Assembly (NCBI RefSeq): GCF_934754915.1
Contig: NZ_CAKVKB010000037.1
Span: 1 to 29,587 of the forward strand
Direction of reading: 5' to 3'
Length of the DNA stretch: 29,587 nucleotides
From: an uncultured Clostridium sp.
GTDB lineage: Bacteria; Bacillota; Clostridia; Clostridiales; Clostridiaceae
Numbering within the stretch: position 1 is the first letter of the stretch; each line of letters opens with the position of its first letter. A program made the translations under genes and the position numbers. This document shows, piece by piece, positions 24,648-29,587 of this stretch. The notes beneath the pieces are model-generated. The model ran no database searches. It was not told the origin of the DNA and saw only the letters and a program-made list of their open reading frames with translations.

Positions 24648-25361
24648 TTAATTATAATTAACAATTTTATCTTTACAGAAAAATCTGTACCCAATATCTC
24701 CAACCAGCTCTATACTCCATAATTTAGTATATCCTTTAGTTTTTTCTACTATCCTCTTTATGTTACAATCAATCATATTAGTTTCACTTATATGTTTATA
24801 TCCCCATATATCATAAAGAAGCTGCTTTTTAGTCATAAGTTTATTCTTATCTTTAGCAAGTATATAAAATAATTCAAATTCTTTTTTAGTCATCTTTATA
24901 TTTCTGTTATTCAGCATTACAGTATGTGATAATGGATTTATATATAAATCGTCCACTTTAACTGTACTTTTTTCATTATCATCTTTATCTGAATATCTAT
25001 TTAAAACATTATTTATTCTGGCAGAAAGTTCTTCAAATTCAACTGACTTTAATATGTAATCATCACATCCATTTTCAAAAGCACATACTTTATGAAAAAT
25101 ATCTCCTTTATTCGTTAATATAATTATTGGTACATTTTTCTTTCGTTTAATACATTGCAAAAGTTTTATTCCATTTATTTTAGGTATATTAATTTCCAAT
25201 AATATTAAGTCAGGATTAAATTCTAGAAAATCTTTCATTATATTCTTCCCATTTTCCAACTTTTTTACTATGAATTTTTTATTTGTTAAAAATATATTTA
25301 AATCTTCTACCATATCTTTGTCATTATCTATGATTAATATCTTCCTTGGAATAATGTTCAT
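24648..25361 (-). CDS. OmpR-type response regulator with an atypical receiver domain
   Basis: A 237-residue regulator with a receiver domain (about 5-120) and a winged-helix DNA-binding domain (about 135-232, ending ELVGDIGYRF). The receiver departs from consensus at key positions. The phospho-acceptor Asp is Glu56 (LILLEINIPKING), the acidic pocket reads IIDNDKD rather than VDDE, and the conserved Lys105 is followed by Ser rather than Pro. Thr83 is kept. It probably cannot be phosphorylated normally and may act constitutively or by another signal. No histidine kinase gene is nearby. It precedes the cfa gene by 40 bp on the same strand and may regulate membrane-lipid genes. The start follows AAGGAG. 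Confidence 0.88.
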   Translation of the reverse strand: MNIIPRKILIIDNDKDMVEDLNIFLTNKKFIVKKLENGKNIMKDFLEFNPDLILLEINIPKINGIKLLQCIKRKKNVPIIILTNKGDIFHKVCAFENGCDDYILKSVEFEELSARINNVLNRYSDKDDNEKSTVKVDDLYINPLSHTVMLNNRNIKMTKKEFELFYILAKDKNKLMTKKQLLYDIWGYKHISETNMIDCNIKRIVEKTKGYTKLWSIELVGDIGYRFFCKDKIVNYN

Positions 25362-25427
25362 AAAAAATTCTCCTTACTAAAAAACACAGTCTCATCTTAA
25401 ATATTTGCTTGATTTCTTTCTAAATAC

Positions 25428-25461
25428 ATATTATACTCACTTTGGTAAATATGTATAATAT
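25428..25461. promoter_or_regulatory. Symmetric divergent promoters of the response regulator and LysR genes
   Basis: A 9-bp inverted repeat (ATATTATAC 25428-25436, GTATAATAT 25453-25461) makes both strands read TTATAC, 17 bp, TATAAT. The -10 box of one promoter overlaps the -35 box of the other. Plus strand: -35 at 25431-25436, -10 at 25454-25459. Minus strand: -35 at 25453-25458, -10 at 25430-25435. Polymerase could occupy only one at a time. Confidence 0.55.
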
Positions 25462-25508
25462 ATATTTAAGATTATATTTATCTCAAATTGATATAAAGGA
25501 GTTTTTTT

Positions 25509-26393
25509 ATGGCTATTGTTTATGATTATTACAGAATTTTTTATTTTGTTGCCAAATATGGCAGTTTTACTAATGCAGCAAAAGCGCTTATAAACAGCCA
25601 GTCAAATATTACACGTTCAATTAAAAATCTTGAAAATGAATTAGGATGCCAGCTTTTCATCCGTTCTAATACAGGAGTTCAGCTTACACCAGAAGGAAAA
25701 CGTCTTTTCAAACATGTAAACATTGCTTACAAACATCTACAATTAGCTGAAGAAGAACTGATTCAAGATAAATCCCTTCAAGAAGGTATAATTTCCATAG
25801 GCGTTAGTGAAACAGCACTTCATCTTATACTTCTTCCAAGACTAGAGAAATATCACGATATATATCCAAATGTAAAAATACATATATATAATCATTCAAC
25901 ACCACAGGCAATTAAGTCATTAAAAGAAGGTCTCATTGATTTTGCTATAATAACAACCCCCTTTGAATGCAAAAAACCTTTAAAATCTACACCCATTTTG
26001 TCATTTAAAGAAATCCTTATAGGAGGATCAAAATTTAAATCTATTAAAGATAAAACCCTTGATTTTTGCAGCCTGTTAAAGTATCCATTTATTGGTCTAG
26101 GAAAAGAAACAGCCACCTATAATTTTTATCATGATTTATATATATCTAATAATCTTATTTATAAACCAGATATTGAAGTAGCTACCAGCGATCAGATACT
26201 ACCAATGGTCACACATAATCTAGGAATTGCTTTCATTCCAGAAAAATTTGCCTTAAAATCTATCCAAAAAAATCAAGTTTATAAATTAAATCTAGCTGAT
26301 GAAATTCCATCAAGAGATATCTGCATAGTAAAGAATTCCGATTATCCACTTAATGTTGCATCATTAAAGTTTGTTAAAATGCTCTGTAGCTAA
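25509..26393 (+). CDS. LysR-family transcriptional regulator
   Basis: A 294-residue regulator. Residues 3-62 are the LysR winged HTH (FYFVAKYGSFTNAAKALINSQ, then SIKNLENELGCQLFIR, LTPEGKRL). Residues about 90-290 are the periplasmic-binding-protein-like effector domain, with the start GIISIGVSETALHLILLP and the domain-II return LPMVTHNLGIAFIPE. The effector is unknown. AAAGGAG precedes the ATG. It is divergent from the response regulator gene across 147 bp with overlapping promoters, and no other gene follows it, so its most likely target is the regulator-cfa pair and itself. Confidence 0.9.
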   Translation: MAIVYDYYRIFYFVAKYGSFTNAAKALINSQSNITRSIKNLENELGCQLFIRSNTGVQLTPEGKRLFKHVNIAYKHLQLAEEELIQDKSLQEGIISIGVSETALHLILLPRLEKYHDIYPNVKIHIYNHSTPQAIKSLKEGLIDFAIITTPFECKKPLKSTPILSFKEILIGGSKFKSIKDKTLDFCSLLKYPFIGLGKETATYNFYHDLYISNNLIYKPDIEVATSDQILPMVTHNLGIAFIPEKFALKSIQKNQVYKLNLADEIPSRDICIVKNSDYPLNVASLKFVKMLCS

Positions 26394-26921
26394 ACTAACG
26401 TCTTAATATATCTGTTCAAGTTAATAATTTACAACTAATGGTGAAATTTTTACACGATTTTTTTAATTATTGTGTCGTTTTATTATGAGAACATATATAT
26501 TGTGGATATTTCATAATTATAATTTTATATGATTTAGTTCAAGATATAGTATCTACAGTTATTTAAGATATACTATATGTTGAGTCGAGTTTTTATTTAC
26601 GCTAATATGAAAAATCCTCTATTATGTGTGAATGAAAAAATATCAAATAAGAGTTATAATTTTTATGTCTATAAATTTAAGAAAGGATTACATATATGTT
26701 TCAGTTAACAATGTATAATTGTTAATTTATAGTGTAGAAATTTAAATAAATTTATGTAAAGAATATTTATTTAAAGTATATAATTTACAAATAATTAAGC
26801 AATTTTTTAAAAACTTATTTAATTATTGTTATATTTTATATATACATATGATTAACACTATAGTGTGTTTAACTAAAACATTAATTTGCTTATTATGACA
26901 TTTTACTACTGGAACATATAG
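26394..26921. other. Gene-free AT-rich interval with degenerate repeat copies
   Basis: I see no gene or RNA here. Copy E of the dispersed repeat (26419-26510; GAAATTTTTACACGATTT core, GAGAACATATA tail) is present. More decayed pieces follow: AGTTAACAATGTATAATTG near 26703 and TTTAATTATTGTTATATT near 26817. The queH promoter must lie near its end but is not clear. Confidence 0.5.
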
Positions 26922-27566
26922 ATGAAAATTATGAATAAAATAAATTACCAAAAAGAACTAGATAAAATTATAAATGAATTACAAATAGAAGGGAAAACAC
27001 CTTCCCTCCTTCTTCATTGCTGCTGTGCTCCATGTAGCAGCTATGTTCTAGAATATTTATCAAATTACTTTAAAATAACAGTTTTTTATTACAATCCAAA
27101 TATCTATCCAAAAGAAGAGTATGAAAAAAGATTAGCAGAAGAAAGAGATCTTATAAAAAAAATGAATTTCAAAAATGATGTTAATATAATAGCTGGAATC
27201 TATAACAGCAGTGATTTTTTTGAAATGTGCAAAGGTCTTGAAAATTTGAAAGAAGGCGGACTTAGATGCTTTAAGTGTTACGAGTTAAGACTTAAAGAGT
27301 CATTAAAAATCGCTGAAGTAAATAATTTTGACTATTTCACTACAACACTTACAATAAGTCCATTTAAAAATGCAGAAAAATTAAATGAAATTGGAATAAA
27401 TTTAGCACAAAACTCATCTGTTCAATATTTATGCTCAGATTTTAAAAAAAGAAATGGCTATAAACGTTCAATTGAATTATCTAAAGAATATAACCTATAT
27501 CGCCAAGACTATTGTGGATGTATTTTCTCAAAAATGGAAAGGGGAAAAGAGAAAGGCAATAAATAA
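26922..27566 (+). CDS. queH: Epoxyqueuosine reductase QueH
   Basis: A 214-residue enzyme of the DUF208/QueH family, which reduces epoxyqueuosine to queuosine at tRNA wobble position 34, replacing the unrelated QueG in many anaerobes. The cysteines of the metal cluster and active site are present: LLHCCCAPCSSYV (about 31-43), CFKCYELRL (about 120) and QDYCGCIFS (about 198-206). The Asn-Pro segment YYNPNIYPKEEYEKR is also typical. The protein is cytoplasmic. The first of two ATGs (M1, M4) is taken as start; GGAA lies 7 bases upstream and is weak. No other queuosine gene is nearby. An 8-bp hairpin overlaps its stop codon (27555-27581) without a T run. Confidence 0.93.
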   Translation: MKIMNKINYQKELDKIINELQIEGKTPSLLLHCCCAPCSSYVLEYLSNYFKITVFYYNPNIYPKEEYEKRLAEERDLIKKMNFKNDVNIIAGIYNSSDFFEMCKGLENLKEGGLRCFKCYELRLKESLKIAEVNNFDYFTTTLTISPFKNAEKLNEIGINLAQNSSVQYLCSDFKKRNGYKRSIELSKEYNLYRQDYCGCIFSKMERGKEKGNK

Positions 27567-27668
27567 CAGTTACTTATTGCCCAGTATGCCGCACTACATG
27601 AATTTAATTTTCAATTTTTCCACATCCCCATCTCTATACATCTTTCTTTATAAAATATCAAAAATCAC

Positions 27669-27704
27669 AAAAAAATACACCTTGTCCATTATTACAAGGT
27701 GTAT
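27669..27704 (-). terminator. Terminator of the nitroreductase gene
   Basis: ATACACCTTGT (27675-27685) and ACAAGGTGTAT (27694-27704) pair perfectly around an 8-base loop. On the minus strand seven T follow. It lies 38 bases past the nitroreductase stop. Confidence 0.85.
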
Positions 27705-27742
27705 CACAGTATCTCTCAAAAATAAATACGAATTATTTTATA

Positions 27743-28282
27743 CTAAATGAACTTAAGAATGTCTTCACATTCCTTTCTCTTAGGTTTTGAAGCTTCTGCA
27801 GTAGCATATCCAACAGCAATGACAGATACTACAGTTTCATTTTCTGGAACATTCAAAATAGTTCTTATTTTTTCTCCATCACGAATTCCCATTATAAGAG
27901 TATCCAATCCTAAATCTTTTGCTTTTAATATGAAGTTTTCATTATGTAATCCTAAATCATAATAACCCCATCCATTTCCACATTCATTGTCAGGTTCTCC
28001 AGTATTTTTATTAAATCCTGCACGATTTGCAACAAATGTTGTAACAACTAATGCTGCTCCTTTAGAATTTTTAGCATTAAATTCTGGCAGACATTCATTA
28101 GAAAATTTTTCTCTCATTTCATCATCTAAAATACAATAATATCTTGCTGTCTGAGAGTTTTTCCATGAAGGTGCTTGAATTGCAGCATTTACACATTCTT
28201 TTATCTGTTCTTCTGTAACCTTTTTTTCTCCATCATATGAACGTACACTTCTTCTTTTTTCTATTAATGTTTGAAATTCCAT
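27743..28282 (-). CDS. Nitroreductase family protein
   Basis: A 179-residue FMN-dependent enzyme of the short nitroreductase type. Visible elements are the N-terminal FMN-phosphate segment EKRRSVRSYDGEKKV, the APSWKNSQTARYYCIL loop, the central GYYDLGLHNENFILKAKDLGLDTLIMG and the C-terminal VVSVIAVGYATAEASKPKRK. The family reduces nitroaromatics, quinones or flavins with NAD(P)H; the physiological substrate is not readable. It is probably a homodimer in the cytoplasm. GGGAGG precedes the ATG. It is a single-gene unit, convergent with queH, ending at a clear terminator. Confidence 0.9.
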   Translation of the reverse strand: MEFQTLIEKRRSVRSYDGEKKVTEEQIKECVNAAIQAPSWKNSQTARYYCILDDEMREKFSNECLPEFNAKNSKGAALVVTTFVANRAGFNKNTGEPDNECGNGWGYYDLGLHNENFILKAKDLGLDTLIMGIRDGEKIRTILNVPENETVVSVIAVGYATAEASKPKRKECEDILKFI

Positions 28283-28675
28283 AATGTTAATCCTCCCTTA
28301 ATTAAACTATCTTTATAAAACTACTATTCTTTCTTGTTATGGTAATTATTATTTTACAATAAATCTTCAAGTCTGTCATAGCATTTTATACCTTATACAT
28401 TATTATAACATATATATACATTCCAATTAACAATATACAGCCTATAGTTTTATAATATTGTTTGATATATATTATTAAAAAATTTGATTAATACACTATA
28501 TATCAATGAAATTTTTTAATACCACAATTCTATAAAATTGCATTTGAAATTTATTTCATACATATAAAATACAAAGTTTTGAATATAAAAAATAAAAAAT
28601 GCAAGAAATGCTTCAAATGTGAACTTAGTTCACATTTGAAGTATAGTATATAAATTTATTCAAAATTAAATTTGT
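28283..28675. other. Gene-free AT-rich interval
   Basis: I see no gene. It holds a short fragment of the dispersed repeat (ATTCCAATTAACAATATAC, near 28423), and a perfect 12-bp inverted repeat (28474-28485 with 28509-28520) with extra inner pairing TTGAT/ATCAA. It also holds a strong palindrome at 28611-28641, listed separately. Confidence 0.5.
28611..28641 (-). terminator. Perfect 31-bp palindrome after the AI-2E family gene
   Basis: CTTCAAATGTGAACT (28611-28625) and AGTTCACATTTGAAG (28627-28641) are exact inverted copies around a single base. It lies 35 bases past the stop of the membrane-protein gene. On the minus strand it is followed by CATTTCTTGCATTTTTTATTTTTT, so termination is the simplest reading, although the T run is displaced. 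An operator role is possible. Confidence 0.55.
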
Positions 28676-29587
28676 TTATTTTACTTCAAGAATATCCATA
28701 AAAAACATATATAAAGGAATTCCAAACAGCAATCCCCATACTCCCATTAATTTTTCTCCCATCAACAATAAAAAGAATATCAAAAATATTGGCAGATGTG
28801 ATTTATCAGACATTAATTTCGGACTTATAATATAACTTTCACATGCATGTATTATAATAATGAGAATTATGACTTCAATAATTTTTTTAATTCCTCCAAT
28901 CTGGAATGCTATGAGACAAAGAGGAAATAATGATATTACAGTTCCAAACACAGGCACCAGTGATAAAATGAGTATCATTACGCCTAAAGTCATTGGTTCT
29001 GGAAAGCCTAAAAAATACAACCCTATTATTGATATTACTGAGTTTATCAATGCAACAACCAGCTGTACCTGCATCACCTTATCAAAGGAATTAATAAATT
29101 TCTTAAAAAGATTTTTATACATATTGTACATAAATGATATTTTACTGTTATTGAATTTCCTACAGTGCTTCACCATTGCATCTTTGCTTAATAAAAATAA
29201 CAGACTTAAAATTAGAGAATAGAATACTGTTATTGTTTCATCTTTAAAAGTTAATATAGTTTTTAATATATTGTCTGTATTATTTTTGAAACAATTAATA
29301 AAATATTCTGTATCCGCAAATTTTAATATATAGTTATTTAAAAAGCTATTATTAATCTGAAGATTATCCAAAAGTACAAACAATTCATCCTTTAATCCAA
29401 TCAATTCCTCAATCAACTTAGGAATATATAAAAATCCTGCTACAACAACTAAAGTCATTATTCCTATTAAAACAAGATAAGTAATGAATTTTTTACTTAT
29501 GTTAAGTCTTATCATTTTATTCATAAAATAATCTATTACTTTTTCTATTTGACATAATATATATGAAATAAAAAATGTTAATAATAA
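28676..29587 (-). CDS. AI-2E family (PerM/YdiK-type) membrane protein, truncated by the window edge
   Basis: At least 303 residues with no start in the window: the frame stays open from 29587 through an additional hydrophobic segment (LLLTFFISYILCQIEKVIDY) upstream of the first internal ATG at 29524. The pattern fits the AI-2E/PerM family. It has two N-terminal helices, a long extracytoplasmic helical part (about residues 60-110 of the visible sequence), and a C-terminal helical bundle with the signatures MTLGVMILILSLVPVFGT and the late PKLMSDKSHLPIF and GVWGLLFGIPLYM. Members export AI-2 or act as Na+/H+ exchangers; which applies here is unknown. It is normally 340-370 residues, so roughly 40-60 are missing. 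Confidence 0.88.
   Translation of the reverse strand, partial: LLLTFFISYILCQIEKVIDYFMNKMIRLNISKKFITYLVLIGIMTLVVVAGFLYIPKLIEELIGLKDELFVLLDNLQINNSFLNNYILKFADTEYFINCFKNNTDNILKTILTFKDETITVFYSLILSLLFLLSKDAMVKHCRKFNNSKISFMYNMYKNLFKKFINSFDKVMQVQLVVALINSVISIIGLYFLGFPEPMTLGVMILILSLVPVFGTVISLFPLCLIAFQIGGIKKIIEVIILIIIIHACESYIISPKLMSDKSHLPIFLIFFLLLMGEKLMGVWGLLFGIPLYMFFMDILEVK

Noticed and set aside
23270..26860. Possible CRISPR array from recurring AT-rich repeats
   Set aside because: The copies are far apart, degenerate, in both orientations and lack regular spacers; no cas genes are present.

Overview
The window is about 29.6 kb of very AT-rich DNA from a low-GC Firmicute, almost certainly Clostridium sensu stricto or a close relative. 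Supporting signs are the strongly AT-biased codon use, GGAGG-type ribosome binding sites, several TTG starts, and protein types typical of anaerobic clostridia (BilS-like flavodoxin, QueH, LCFACS-type NRPS-like enzyme, HMA/Feo-type small protein). Nearly all genes lie on the minus strand; only a STAS-like protein, a LysR regulator and queH are on the plus strand. There is no rRNA, tRNA, CRISPR array or intact mobile element.

Layout. (1) 1-890: a structured, gene-free left edge, then a small membrane-anchored HMA-domain protein driven by a promoter overlapping a good Fur box. (2) 892-5138: a 1204-residue NRPS-like enzyme (acyl-adenylation, carrier, condensation, remnant of a second adenylation domain) behind a MarR gene. 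Two near-identical palindromes lie between them. (3) 5178-6656: a 2'-5' RNA ligase-type protein, a DtxR/MntR-type metal regulator and a BilS-like flavodoxin, probably one operon. (4) 6782-9391: a membrane-anchored metallophosphoesterase with a MerR-like 19-bp-spacer promoter, a small STAS-like protein and an aldo/keto reductase. (5) 9579-14420: a heterodimeric ABC exporter followed by a MATE exporter. (6) 14736-20234: a five-gene peptide/nickel-type ABC importer behind a cobalamin riboswitch, which points to cobalt, a cobalt complex or a corrinoid-related substrate. (7) 20450-23215: an unidentified 265-aa protein, a FUSC-type membrane protein fused to a degenerate HAD domain, and a DUF1275 membrane protein. 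(8) 23435-26393: an atypical response regulator (Glu at the phospho-acceptor site), a cyclopropane fatty acid synthase gene with an in-frame nonsense codon near its start, and a divergent LysR gene sharing a symmetric promoter. (9) 26922-29587: queH, a nitroreductase and an AI-2E family membrane protein cut by the right edge.

A degenerate intergenic repeat of roughly 70-90 bp, with a GAAATCTT/AAGATTTC hairpin core, recurs between transcription units at five or more places. The items most worth follow-up are the NRPS-like gene with its MarR operators, the FUSC-pseudoHAD triad, the B12-riboswitch importer, and the nonconsensus regulator next to the interrupted cfa gene.
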